NCBI GenBank assembly: GCA_023079485.1
Contig: CM041084.1
Location: 34,136,609-34,200,608 of the forward strand
Direction: 5' to 3'
Source: Archilochus colubris
Lineage: Eukaryota > Chordata > Aves > Apodiformes > Trochilidae
DNA: 64,000 nt
Below are positions 38,414 to 51,096 of the stretch, piece by piece. The first letter of the stretch is position 1; each line of letters opens with the position of its first letter. The notes below the pieces were generated by a model. The model did no database searches. It was not told the DNA's origin and saw only the letters and a list, made by a program, of their open reading frames with translations. Position numbers and translations under genes: made by a program.

Positions 38414-38950
38414 CTAGAAATGTTGGGAAGTGCAGCTCCACAGGCCATCACAGCAAAGCAGAGTAGATTCTTCCCTTTGCCTGCCCGCTTCGGATGCTGG
38501 GGTGGACTTATCTTCATTCTTTCCCTTCCTGCATTTTCTGGCTGCAGAGCTTGTGTGGGAAAAGTCTGTCAGTGTTGTCCTAGGACAGTGTCTAACCATG
38601 TTGGCAAGGTACTGGGCATAGAGTAACAGACTGTCATGCTCTATCTTTTGCCTGTGCAGAAATGCATCCTTATAAAAACTCATATAAAACACACTGTAGA
38701 TCTTGACCTGGAAGTCTTTGGGCATCAGGTTGTCTTCCATGGGAGACTGGAGTCTCCCTTCTCTGATACAGGTTATTAACATTTCACCTGCTAGAGGAGA
38801 ACATCTTGGTGCTATAGTCAGTGTAGTCAGAGCCTTGAGCTCATGACTTCCTCTAAGCAACTTCATTCTTTTCACCCTGCTGATCTGGGCTTGGAGAAAT
38901 GAGGTAGAGGGTGTAAAGATGTAAATAGTCCTTTTCTTCCAGGAGTGCAT
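38414..38950 (-). pseudogene. Exon-like segment C, 178-codon open frame, unrecognised minus-strand locus
   Basis: This is the longest open frame in the window, reading from an ATG at 38950. A plausible acceptor (CTCATTTCTCCAAGCCCAG) would place the real exon start at 38884, so the first residues may be intronic. From about residue 25 the protein looks genuine. It has a basic start (RVKRMKLLRG), then LKALTTLTIAP, KDFQVKIYSVFYMSFYKDAF and HDSLLLYAQYLANMVRHCP, which read as alternating hydrophobic helices. The last 40 residues become Lys/Ser/Glu-rich and change character. A frame change of one base near 38480-38520 would join it to the frame of segment D. That means a short intron, a frameshift mutation or an assembly error. 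No family recognised. Confidence 0.35.
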
Positions 38951-39018
38951 TGCAAATCTGAAGTTCCAGCTTACTTATGCTTACTTAACTGATTTCAACA
39001 CAGCACTGCTGGGGAAAA

Positions 39019-39277
39019 AAAAAAAAGGAAAAAAGAAAAAAAGTTTTAAATGCTTCTTTCAAAAAATTGCAGCTGTAAAATGCATATTCATACACACGTG
39101 TGAGTGTACGTATGTATATCCCATCTTGAAGCAACAAAGCGTATAATTGGTGAGGTATAACTGTCCTGACCAGAGCCAGACAACTCTGGTTGTACTTGGC
39201 AGGTGCTTTTGAAATGCGCATTCATCTTGGACAACAGAAAAATGAAAGTAGCTGCCCATTTCAGACTCCTCCATCAC
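39019..39277 (-). pseudogene. Short open segment B between A and C
   Basis: An open minus-strand frame at 39277-39059 starts EESEMGSYFHFSVVQD and lies in the expected order between segments A and C, in a different frame from A. It ends close to an A/T-rich tract at 39011-39042. Taken alone it is no stronger than background. It is included because upstream of 39277 the same frame also stays open through about 39420, which makes a combined open stretch of roughly 120 codons. No family recognised. Confidence 0.2.
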
Positions 39278-39792
39278 TAGCTGCTCATCTTGCGTGGCCT
39301 GAGAGCCAATGTCCAGGTATACCTGCAGATTTGCAGTGGCAGAGGACCAGCAGCTCTGCCACTCAACCCCAACACATTTGAAGACAGGCCTTTTGGCAAG
39401 TGTATTTTCATATTGCAGGATGATATCTTTAGGGACCTAATTTTTAAACAGCAGCCAAAAGAAACGTTAACAACACTCTGAAAAGGAGCATCAGAAGATA
39501 TATTCAGAAGCTCTTGTAACCTGTCAAACAAAACAGAGGCCAAAGACTCCAGAGCTGGGAAGCACTGTTTGCACTGGAGAGCCGACTGTGCATGGTCAGA
39601 AAGGCAATCTGCTGAGAGCAGAGCCTGCCTGGAAAAGCCCCAGTAAATTTTCTCCACCAAGATCCCAAGTAACATTTCCGCCTGCATTGCTGAATGTGTG
39701 CGTTGGCAGAATATCCACTCTATAAGCTGTGGGATTTTAAGCCGTAATTTGGTGCTCCTTAGCTGGTCTCTGCATGCACAAAAGAATTGGCT
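39277..39792 (-). pseudogene. Exon-like segment A, about 172 open codons, unrecognised minus-strand locus
   Basis: A minus-strand acceptor (TTTTGTACTGCAACTGCAG) ends at 39793, and the open frame starts in phase at 39792. The product begins SQFFCACRDQLRSTKLRLK. It continues with IPQLIEWIFCQRTHSAM, then EMLLGILVEKIYWGFSRQAL, SALQCKQCFPALESLAS and VLFDRLQELLNI. These read as a series of Leu-rich helices, as in armadillo or HEAT-like folds. After about 39450 the frame looks less protein-like, and the neighbouring frame (segment B) takes over. A possible donor, CTGCAG followed by GTATAC, lies at 39323-39318. I do not recognise the family. It could be a live exon or part of a decayed gene copy. Confidence 0.35.
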
Positions 39793-39832
39793 CTGCAGTT
39801 GCAGTACAAAAGTGAGAGGTAAAAGTCAGAGT

Positions 39833-40051
39833 TTATTTTTGTTTCACTGAATGTGATCCCTCTGCCTCTGTATCCTTCAGTTTTCCTAGGTCTACAGTGA
39901 GACTATTTCCCTTAAACTTTTTTTTAAGACTTGGCTGATATTTGTGAAGCCTGAATTTTTCTGAGTTGGTGTGGCTAGTGCGGGTCTCAGAGCAGGGCAG
40001 GTGTTGGGCAGAGTTGGTGGCAGAGCTGGCCTCACCTCGTGTTTTGGACAT
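39833..40051 (-). pseudogene. Possible upstream coding segment of the same minus-strand locus
   Basis: An ATG-initiated frame of 72 codons, starting MSKTR, reads directly into segment A's region on the minus strand and stops 40 bases before segment A's acceptor. The bases after the fifth codon (CGAG followed by GTGAGG) would also make a good splice donor. The later part is rich in Lys and Ser (FRLHKYQPSLKKKFKGNSL). Support is weak; it may be intron or 5' untranslated sequence. Confidence 0.2.
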
Positions 40052-40059
40052 GGGGGGCC

Positions 40060-43000
40060 ATGAAGAAGACCGATTTGTCTTCTGTACTTGGTGAGGGTGC
40101 TAGGGCAGAAGTGGGCCTCCTCCACCCTTCCCTGTCTCTCTCTGCTCTCCTTCCCACCCTTCTTTTGTTCGTCCTGCACATGCCTGGGCCATGTTCAGCC
40201 CAAACTGTTGAGATCAGCTTTGCCCAAAATTACACTTCAGATGAAAATATGAGTTAGGTTCCTCCAGTACGAAGTGAATGCTGGGTCTTTCTCTGCAGCT
40301 ATAGATAAACCAGATATGAAGGTAATTACATCTCATTCCTATCTGACGCTCTTATTTGCCATAATCTCTTTTAATCCTTTTGATACTCATCATAATAATG
40401 TTAATCTTAATGAACTCATTTGGTATTAATGCGGATGTGATTTGTAAGTTCAGAGCAGGCTTGCCATCTTTGTTTAGCGTTCATTAATATCCACTTAACT
40501 GTGTTTATGCTCTCTTTCTCCTGCAAATGGACTTGTGTGTATCTTTGTCTTTCACCTAGCTGATGTGGCAATTCCCATAGTGGAGCTCTTTCCACCTTCA
40601 TGTTTGCATTTCCTTTCTATTCCTTTTCCTAATTACATGATCCCAGAGAAAGAAAAAGATGGAAGCACTGCATCCATCTACCAGTGGCTTTCTGTAACCC
40701 ATTGCTTCCTCAGTTCTTCCACTCTCGACATCAAAACTGAAGGAACCCATATCCTCTCATTTGTCATTTACGTGGCATTCCTCATCAGATTGCCTCAGAG
40801 ATACTACCTTACTATGGCCTTTGTTTCATTGTCTCAGAGGGCGAACCAGTAGGAGACACAAGCCCCAGTCTTGGCAAAGAGACAAATTATTTGTTGCTTA
40901 CTACCGTACTCTCCCTGAGAGCTCTGTTTATGGGTGGGGTACCTTGCCCAAACAGTTTCCGATGTCACCAGCCAATTCTAGTGAGGGAGGACTACGTTTG
41001 GATGTTGAAGCTCAGCCAAAGCTTATTGCAGTGAATGGGATTGCTGCCTTGATGGGCTCTGGATAAAGTCTGTAAGGCTATCCTCTTTTCATTCCTTTGA
41101 GCAATCACGTATTTTTCTACATTTCTAGCTTTACGATGTGTCCTCTTGAAAAACTACTTATTCAGCTAAAGTGGTCCCAGAGACTGATGAATATTGGATT
41201 CATATTAATGGATCAGTTTCCTCTCTATGTGGGTGTTTGTGTTTTTAAACATGGCATGGAAATTCTGTGTAGTGGTTCTTGCCATCTTCCCTCTCAACTT
41301 CCTCCAAATAAATTTTTAAGGCCTTGATTGTCAAATAGGATAAATTATTTTTTAGCCCCAGTGACACAAATTTTGCTTTTTTAGGGATTCTGGATACTGA
41401 CAGAGCCAGGAAAGTAGAATTTACTCAGCAGAACAGTGTTTATTCCATCCCTACTTCCATTCTTTATTTTAAGTCCTGATATTTCCTTGTAGCATCAGCT
41501 TCCCATGTTAAAATGAATTACTATACTGGAAACATTTAACTTTTAATTTACTGAAAGGTGTCTGGACATTATAATAAAAACAGCCATTGTCTTGATAAAA
41601 ACCACTAGCCACGAGTGAGAATGGTAGTCTCTCAGATTAGCACATGCTGTTTTTCTGTGGTGATCTTTATTTTGACATAGTATCTTTCATTCAGGAGCAT
41701 CACAGGATGTTTTGCAAATTGCAACTGTTATTCAAACATATTAAAGATCTTTATTAGTCTGAATATAAGGTGTATTCATATAAATAACAAGGTGGAAGGT
41801 TTTACTGCAGATACCCACAGTTCTGCTGTTTCATGACTCTAAAGTATACAGGCAATGTGGTTCAGATGGATGCTATTTTCTGGAGATCAATAAATCTTCG
41901 CCCATTAGCAGCAGCAAAATAATTGTGATAAAAGTTCATTATGTTTTCTCTAAATGTCAACCAGTTATCACAAGCCCTGTCAAAAATAATACCAGCAGAA
42001 TGTTTTGCCACACTGGAAAAGGCCATCAGCACCGGTAATTTTATATGTCGGTTTTATCATGAGCTACTTTTTCCAATCTGAGTCTTAAAAACCAGAACAG
42101 AAAAAACTTACTAGACTAGATCCTCCCTTGACCTCAATTTAAGGGCACTCAGTATCATGTAAAAAAAAAGGTTCCAGTACTGTGTTTTTTGTTTTCATTC
42201 AGTTTCCAGATCAAAGAGAATTTTTCTTTCACTTCAGCTAAGAATGAGAGCTGGATTTCTCTTGCACCATCACTCGCAGGACTGCAGGAATTCTCATTGC
42301 TCTGAATACTTTTTAGTTTTGTGACGTACTTTAAATAGTGAGTTTCTTTTGTAAGAAAAATCGAAGACTACATTAAGATTACATATTCCCTGAACCAACA
42401 GATTTCTTGCCACTGGAATCCAGTGTTGACAAGTACCTCCTGTGGCCACTCATATAAAACAGAAATGTGTCGCACAAAGTGCAGATTAGTACCAAAATTT
42501 CCATATGCATAGTTCTGTATGTGTTTGAGGCTGCAAGGGAAAATTAACTTCTTTTATTCCTAAGCAACAGAAAGAATTTATAATGAGTAAGATTCCAAGT
42601 TAAATTACTTAAGGTGGCGATGTAGGTATGTATATTCGAATGACAGTTTTTCAAATTGAAACTGTATTTGCACCCCTCAACTCTGCCTCCCATTGCAGGT
42701 TCTTTTAGACTGAGAAATCAAATATTTGGCAAAAATTTAAACAGTTAAAGGGGGGCATTTCTGTGCATCCAAGAAGGTTTGGTTGTTCATTTTTTTAAAC
42801 TTGCTAATCATATGCAATATAAACCTACTGCAATTCAATAGATGCTGTAATATGTTGAATGAACAATAATATGTAGCAAGTGTTCTTTTAGTAATTAATT
42901 TAGCCATTTTAAAATTTAGGTTAAATTATTTGCACAAGACTTTGTAGTGTCCTATGAAAGAGCTGCAGCATGCTTCAGGAGAAGTACAAAACCTTACCAG

Positions 43001-44150
43001 CAGCACTTATGAAAATATAATGAGACAATAAATGGATATTACAGAAAAAAGAATTGAGTATAGATTTAGTTGGAAAAGCGTGGATTTGTAAAGATATATT
43101 TAGATATTTAGATCTATTTAGAAAAGTGAAATGTGGTTGATTGGAAGTTTCCAACAAGGTTCAATATTGTTAAAATTTGGGCTGTTGAGAAATAACAGTT
43201 GTATCAAGGGAAACTGGGAGTTGTTTCAAGAGAAAATTGTTTCCCTTCCAAATTGGTAATTGTTTTGCTGATTTTTTTTTTTTCTATTTGAAAAAGATCT
43301 TGAAAAAATAATAATAATGTCTCACTTGATGTGCATTAATATTTGACTGGAGTTTCTACAATTTGTTTTCTCTTTGGTGGCCAGTGTCTCTTCTTAATGC
43401 TTGTTCCTTCTCATTCGTTTCTGTGGGAAAATGCCCAGAAAGTGTCAAGAGTAGAAAATGATAAACAGGCAATAATACTCTGGCAAATTGCATGTGTTAC
43501 ATTCCAGCATTTTAAACTTTGGTCTCACCTGGTTGCCTGGGACAACTTATTGACTGATAGCACAGACACCAGCAGTGTGATCTAATGTCTCCTTTTTTTT
43601 TTTTTTTTTTTTTTTTTTCCTTCTTAAAAGATAACTATTTATCTCAGGGAGACTTATTTTAAAGAAGCAATGCTCTAATAAGAGGGCTTTTTGGAGTGTA
43701 AATCAGATTAAGTTTGATGCATGAGAGGTATGGATCTGCTGCTTCCCCACGCAGAACTGAGCACAGGAGCCCTGGATTTCAGCAGCACATCTGCATTGGC
43801 ATGTGTCTCTTGCACACAGTAATTATCAAATAGGACAAACATTAGATATAATAATTAACAGATTGGCTCAGTGTCAGATATTTGGATTTGCTCAAAGAAT
43901 CCCCAGAGGACTTGGACTTAGAAAGATATTCTTTATTGTGGGGAGAATAAAAATATCTCTGCACTCAGACAAAACTTTGGGCAGTTCAAGGTGAAATCTG
44001 TTTGGGATGTTGAATAGTTCCAAGCAACTGGGCACCCAAAAACTGTGCACATGTTCCTGGGTGAGCCTACAAAACCTTATGACACTGCAGCAGAGGGAGG
44101 TGGATGAGCTGCACAGAGAGCAGATGTCATTACTGCCACCTTCCCTAACT
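40060..44150. other. Intergenic or intronic DNA, no gene recognised
   Basis: AT-rich sequence with only short chance frames, including one of 105 codons at 40535-40852 (plus) that has no family features. A T26 tract lies at 43593-43618. Confidence 0.5.
43593..43618 (+). repeat. Poly(T) tract, T26
   Basis: A pure run of 26 T. On the minus strand this could be an A tail, but no recognisable retrocopy lies to its right. Confidence 0.9.
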
Positions 44151-44179
44151 TGAAGGGAGAGAGAATCAAGAGAAGCAGA

Positions 44180-44300
44180 GATCAGGAAAGTCAGTTTATT
44201 TTGCCTGGAAAGAGACAGGGGATATAATTGCAAACTTCAGCTTCTTACAGGGTAGTTACAGAAGAGACAGAGTCTGCCCCACTTTGCAGCATGAAGCCAG
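44180..44300 (+). mobile_element. Degraded CR1 LINE fragment
   Basis: The stretch TTTGCCTGGAAAGAGACAGG, then GGATATAATTGCAAACTTCAG, TACAGGGTAGTTACAGAAG and GACAGAGTCTG, follows a known CR1 pattern. That pattern is 'gcctggagaagaga-ggctc', 'gggacctcattgcagc-ttcag', 'tac-aaggg-agttataa-aa' and 'gagactct', which encodes the end of the reverse transcriptase. Indels disrupt the frame. The boundaries are uncertain, and flanking sequence may also be CR1 but too worn to say. Confidence 0.45.
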
Positions 44301-44319
44301 AAGACCACAGTCACTATTT

Positions 44320-47300
44320 CAGTGACAGAAATTCCTGCAGGACCTAAAACCAGAAAGGCTGCTGAAGGAGGAAGGTGGCAATGCACAGCAACAGGCTGCA
44401 GAGAGGTGGTGTGGTCTCTGTTGCTGAAGATATTCACACTTTTTCTAGAAAAGGCCCCCAGAAGCCTGTGCTGGTATCTCAGTTTGCCTTGCTTGGATCA
44501 GGAGGTTGTACAGGGTGACCTTCAGAGGTGCCTCCTGACTGAAACCATTCCACGGTCCTGCACTGGGAAATGATGGCAGCACCGACTATCTGTATAGGGT
44601 GATGGTGCTAGAAGAATTTTTATGAGGAAAAAGCAATAAAAAGAGCAAATGGTGAGATAAGAACATAATGTCATCTCAAGCATATCCTGTGCCAGCTTTT
44701 GTCCACCTTGTTTTGGGAAGTAAAGAATGTACATTCCTCATGAAAGAGGTGTAACTATGTGCACTGAATTGCTGCTACTGGGGAGAAAGTGAATTAATCT
44801 TCAAGGTGCTTAGTTCCCTAGCTTTTCCAATATAAATGACAGCCATCTAATTTTTAGAAGATGCTGGTAATCTTGCAAAGATGAAACAGATATCTTGACA
44901 ACTAGCAATTTTTTTGCTGAAATGTAGGCCAAAATGAAGCCAGATACCTTTTGGTTCATAGATGTGTAATTAAAGTCTTCCCAGCTCAACTAAGCATCTT
45001 TATTTTCTGCTCACAGTGAAGAATTGCAAAAGAATTCTAAAATGCTATGAGAAAATAATTCTCTGAGGTATTTGCAAACCAGTCAGCTGTTTAAAGTATT
45101 AGAGATTTTGTTTCTTTTTTTCTTTTTGGAAAAATAAGGGAATTAAACTGCAACAAGCAAAACTTCTGGGTCTTCCTTGTAATTTTCAGCATGTTTTGCT
45201 GAAAACTAGAGACAAGCTTCGTCCATTGCTATGTGAGGCATCCATTTGCTTAATACCCCTGTAGCCTCAAAGGTATGTTTTACAGGAACTTAGCTAGCAA
45301 AAACTGTTCCCACTATAAAAGTAATGGCACATTAGTGTCGTTTTGCAATGAACTCCCAGTATACCTTATCCTTATACCTTGTAGCTTATTCGTATTTGTC
45401 CATTACCTAATAACTATCCAGTATGCTGTCACTAATAAGAATGTAAAATTGTCTCTTGCCCTTCTGCATACTCAGTTACTTTTTTATTGCAAAATTAATA
45501 ATTTATTATGAAAAATAATGTGAAGACTGAGGAACAGTCACTCAACATGAGTTTTCACTGACAAAAGCCTGAGCAGTAATGCTGACTCAATCTTATATTT
45601 GTCTTGAGTTAAAAGGTTTAGGGAAGGATATTGTTCATATTTATGAAGTTTCTAAAAGTACAGTCTTAGACCATACAACCTGGCTCTCACTATACTTCTG
45701 GCACGTTCTTTACTGTCATGCATTCACCTTGTTTCCATCCTCTTTTCCTGTAATCAAGACAAGCTTTGTCCTTTTAAAGTGCTGTGCCTGATGCTTTGGT
45801 AAATGTCAGAGATGATTTTGTACCAGGAGCAAATCACTGAATCTGGACATGTGGTAAAAACTTCCTGGCTGGAAGACCTATTCCCCTTGGAAAACAAAAC
45901 AAAAAGTCCCATACTTTCCTGTAGAATACACTATTTTCCCTTTGCCTTGAAAACAGTGTTCCTACCCAGTTAATTTATTAATGAGCCTGATCAGTCTTTA
46001 AGTAAGGTAGCTTTGAAAATACTGGTGTTCTGTTTTTCATTAATACATTGTTACTGATGTTCATTTTTTTTTTAACTAGCTGTTGAAATCGGTTGGGAAA
46101 TATCTCAGGGAGAATATGTAAAAAAGAGGAATGAGTTGGAATATTTGGTTGGTTTTAATAGAACAGGAAATGAAGAAAAACTGACAGATTTAAGGTTTCG
46201 TTTGTGTCATGGGTGTGCTTGTAGCAGGTGAGGTATAACAGTAACTAGTTCTATGAATAACAAACTTGTTGAATTAGTGGCTGAAATTAAAAATAATAAT
46301 TTAGGTTAACTCAATATGACTTAATTATTCTGTGCAAATAAAAAAGTGCAAAGAAATTCTCAGGCTTACAAGAAAAATAACTCTTTAAAATGAGTGAGGT
46401 AAATTTCCAAATTAATGTGACCTTTCAATCTGAAACTTTTAGAATTGTTAAAAAACTTCCGCTTCTCCAAGTATCTATTATTCTCTCTACTTATAAGATT
46501 TACTACATATAATTTATTAATGAATTTAGTAATTTGGGTCAACTGCTTTTGGTAAATTTTCTGTTTGACTGGGGGGAAAAAAAGCCCAGCTTTAGCTTTT
46601 GAGCTTGGCTGCAATTCTCTGCATAAAGCATGTCAGTTAGAATGCAAGTGATTTCACTTCATAGACAGTGGATTTATTTTGCACATACTCTATAGATTAC
46701 TGAAGTCTTTATCCTCATACAACTTCAGTCAGAGTTGGTATCAAGATGCCCTAGAAGCAGCTTTTTTTTTGTTTCTAACATGAGCACGGCAACGTTAATG
46801 CTATGAAAAATAAGGGGCTAGGTGCAGAAAAGGCTTTTGCAACTTGATTTTTTTTTCGGTGTTTTCTTTGTCCTCACCCGGTGTGTGTTGCAGGGTCAGC
46901 ACTGTGCTGTGCTTCCGACATCTCTGCCCTCGGTAGAGCCAGTCAGGAGTAACAGCGGCTGCAGAAATCTTGCAAGGTCTGTAAAACTTGAGAATATTAA
47001 AGACTGGCATGTAAATTCATGTAGCTAGATGTCTGCAGGATTGAGTACTAGATATCCATAGAAGATAATTGAAAAAAACTTGTTTTCTCGCTAGTGACAG
47101 GTTACAAATAACTCCCCACTTTAAGCTGGCTGTAACGCCACTTCCAGTCTTGAAAGATCTCTGAGAAAGAGCTTTTCACTTCATCGTGAGCCTTCTGCAG
47201 AGTGACCTAGAGGGTTAAATCTTCTGTTGGTTGCCTGTATTCCCTGGAGTTTCTGTGGCTTAGCATTTTGTCTGTCTGGGTTTTTGATGTTTTGAAATAA

Positions 47301-49230
47301 CCAAGGGAGCTGGAAGGGTTTTCGCTGTCACGTAGTCTTGGGGTGGGTGGTTAGAAGGGCAGGTGTGACTGGCTAACCAAAATGATAATTGCATTTGAAA
47401 ATCTTATTTCTGTTCTGATGGCAAATTTCTCATCCTTTCTTCCATTTAGTTCAGGGAAGAGTCAGAAAATAACGGGGCAGCCCATGAAACTCCATTTTAA
47501 TGTTGCATTCTTAAAGTTATAAAAATGAAGGTCCTTTGGATGAGAAAAGACTATATTAAATATTAAACACAGCATTCAGGATGGCTTTTTTTTTTTTTTT
47601 TTTTTAAATGGACATTTTCCTCAGAAAAGAATGCAAGTGAGAAATATGTAATCCTAGGTCTAAGAGGAAAGTCTATAGAAATCTTCAAAATTTGAAGGGT
47701 TTTTCATGTTTAGTGAGTAGCAAGGTTCTGCAGTGATACACTTTCAGTTGCTATCATTTTTGTCCAATAATGGGGAGATCTCATTTAGCTATTTCTCTGC
47801 ACTGATCCTCAGTATGTTCCTTAAAAAAAAGAAGTCTGAGCAGTTGAACCCTATGTTTATATCATAGCTCCTAAAATCAAAATTTTAATTGATTTTCCCA
47901 TATTCAGGGTTAGGAGGGGGGCTATATCATATTCCACTACATCATGAAAACAAAAATATTTAAAATATGTTTCAAATAAAATGAGGGGGGAGAAGAAAAA
48001 ATTCTTAACTTAGAAAAGATGTGGGATTCATTAACAAAGGAAAATACTGGCCACGGACCAACGGCAAGCCAAATGTTTTGCCAGCAGTTTGCAGTTCACA
48101 GTCATCATTGCATGTCACTCTGCCTCCTGCACCAGCCCCTCCAACCATATATGCCTTCCTTTTAAAGAGAAACCTGTCTGGTTTGAGTTGAATGAATTAA
48201 TTTGGGTTTACTTAGTTTAAAAACAAAAATATAGAGGGCCCAATTTTATTTCATTATGCCCGTGGGTAAAGCAGTCCAGGGTAATTACAACCACAGTGCT
48301 GGTTGCTCGATCTTAATTAAAGAGGGTTTTTTTTTGCACGTAGGTTTTTGCACAACATAATAAAATAGTTTGTGGTCTGGCTAGCCTCAGTGTCACAAGA
48401 GTGTACTCACTTGAGAAATTGTCCAGCTTTTCCAAAAGCTGAGGCCCTTCCATGCGAGAGGAAGCATGGAGCTGCTCAGCCGAGCACAGGTACTTTACAG
48501 CCCTTCCTATGTAGTGTAAGAGCACCGTCGTAAATCACACAGCAAACAGCCTTTCATACAATCTCATGCAATAAGTGGCATGCTTGTCAGCAGCAATGAA
48601 TGTGGGCTTCAGTAAGTCTTCAGGCAATAATACACTCCAGAAATGTGCAACTTTGATTACACACCTGTGACCAAAGCTCTTATTTTTTGTGCACTTTCCT
48701 AGTATACATTTTGGGCTGTTTGGGGATTATTTTTTCTGTTGTTGTTTTTTTGGCTTCTTTGCAAATAAATAAGTTTATTGCTTAGCAATTTCTTTCAAAG
48801 AAAGGGCATCAAAGGCATTTAAATCATGCACTTGGGGTGATGATTAAAAAAAAACAAACTCAAATCCCAACAAGCTTGGCTAAGATGGTCTGTTATTAGA
48901 AAAGTCAAAAGAAGCATGTTCGCTAGTTGAATAAATCAAGTAGCATTGTAACAACACTGTCTCAAGGATGATTAAGGGTAAGAGATTTTCATTACTACAT
49001 TAAGTTCTCCTTTCTGTTGTGGTGCTTTTTATATCATGTTAAGCTCAGCTATTTACTTATGCTGCTTTAAAAAGTCCCATGCCTCAATTACTTAAATCAT
49101 GACCTGGTGTATTGATTCAGAAAGAAGGCAACATAAGCCAACCTTATTTAATGCTCAAGAGCCTGACTGACACATGTCCTTTCTTTGGGTGCTCTATCTC
49201 ATGCAGCTGTTAAAACTGACTGAATTCAGT
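44320..49230. other. Intergenic or intronic DNA, no gene recognised
   Basis: No supported exon. A T20 run lies at 47586-47605. An AT-rich, motif-dense interval around 48175-48320 is discussed as a possible conserved element. Confidence 0.5.
47586..47605 (+). repeat. Poly(T) tract, T20
   Basis: A pure run of 20 T; homopolymer only. Confidence 0.9.
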
Positions 49231-51025
49231 TTTGCAAATACCTATGGACCAGATCCTTGGGGTGGCTCAGGTCAATAAAATCTCACTGCCTCCAACAAGT
49301 TCCCCTTGCCACCTGGCACTAGTTTTTTCTTTAGGTTGCACAACTTTCCCTTTTATTAAATTCATATTCTTAGGCAATTATTGCCACCAATTGTCCTTGA
49401 CCCAGATCACAGTTGTGCTACCTTACTCATTTGGAAAGACAGTGTTCATAAGTCTTGCAAGAAGGGTCTCAAGGTTGGAACAAGGAGCATCCAGGAGGGC
49501 CCTTGATGTTTGGCTCAGTGGCCAGCAGTCCAGCAGTGGATTTTGTTTCTCTGTTGGAGATCTGGATTCTCCTGTGGAGGGGCAAATAAGTTTACCTTCA
49601 GCTGCTTGGATTGACACTGTTTCACCTGAGCTTGCATTTAGGGAGGAGAAAGTGCCAGCAGGCTGTGTGTTGTACCCCAAGCCAGGACTCCAGCCAAGGG
49701 TAGGGCAGCCTTCAGCTGTGTTTGAGCTGCTCTGAAGCACTGGGAGCAGTGTGGCTGCCTGAGGGACAAAGGGAGCTGGAACGTGTGGTGCTTGACAAAG
49801 CTGGAGTCTCTTCCAGCCTCCCTAGGCATGGCCCAGGTCCTTGGCAGTGCTGGCTGGATAGGTCTGGGATATAGACACCTGGGTTTTCTAGAGGTCTTAA
49901 TACCTAGAATTAGGCATGCATAAATGGGGAGAAGTAGCCCAGAGATGGACCAGAGAGACTTCCACCCCCCTCACTTAAATTCAGAAGATGCAAATACTGA
50001 TTTACTACCCACTCTGTGTGGTGATACTGAGGCAACAACATCCAACTATACCTCTAGGATGCAGCTGCCAAAGAACATTTCACAACAAACATGAAGGGCC
50101 ATCCCTGTGGTAGCCTCAGCTGAGGTGCTAATGATTTCATAACCTGTTCTTTTATTATGCAAGCTATAAAACCTGCTGAGATAGTTTGGCATGGGGGTGC
50201 CTGCTGCCAGGGCAGGAGCCAGGGAGCAATGGTGAATCAATAATGGGTTTCCATGTGGAACAGATCTGTACTGTGTGTTTTACATACATGGCTTTGAAAC
50301 TACAAGAAAACAGCCACTTTCTATTTCCATTTGCATTATAGACTTCTCATGAATATCTGAAATAGACATTTATTGTGACCATAACCCTACCACAAATTAA
50401 AATCAGATCCCAAGTCCCCTGTGAAAAAGAAGCTCATTATAATGTATGGAGATGTCAGAAATAATACTAAATGACACTTAACTTTAAACCCCGAACACTG
50501 CGTTTATCCGTGGTTTAGGGTTAAATCTACAGTGAAAATAAGACCAGAAGCTAAGCAAGGTTTACAGGGGTGGGGGATGTCCCAGTAGATGTGTAGCCAC
50601 AAGCTAAAGAACAAACAGCTGGTTGTATGCTTCTGCCAAATGCAGTGTCTTGCATTTAATACTGCTGCATTTTCTTCTCTTAAGCCACAGATTACCTTTG
50701 TTACATATCCTACATAGACCGGGACAGATTTATACAAGTGTAATGTTGTTGATTCAGATGGTTTGTTGCCATAGAAAAAGAGATAAAGGCAGATTTCTGT
50801 GTTGTTTAGAAGGTACACATCTGAATAGTTTTTCCTAAACACTCAGTTTCTCTTCAAATTTTATGTATGAGCCATTTTATGTACTTGTTATCTGGTAGGC
50901 TGATACCAGGGCTAAAACCGTGTTTCACAGAATAGAGAGACCAAGGGAAAAAGAACTCAAAACTTACTGACCTGCAATATGACTTTGCCACTATCCTTTG
51001 CATTCATCATATTTTCCTTTCCTAT

Positions 51026-51096
51026 TAAAAAAAAAAACACAAACCAAAACAGAATGACAACAACAACAGCAACAACAACAACAAAAAAAACCCAAC
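51026..51096 (+). repeat. A-rich / CAA trinucleotide tract
   Basis: An A run, then AACC units, then a CAACAACAGCAACAACAA array ending in A8. It produces artefactual open frames on both strands. Confidence 0.9.

Noticed and set aside
1390..47605. Poly(A)/poly(T) runs as tails of processed pseudogenes
   Set aside because: No flanking sequence resembles a mature mRNA and no target-site duplications were seen, so they are called only as homopolymers.
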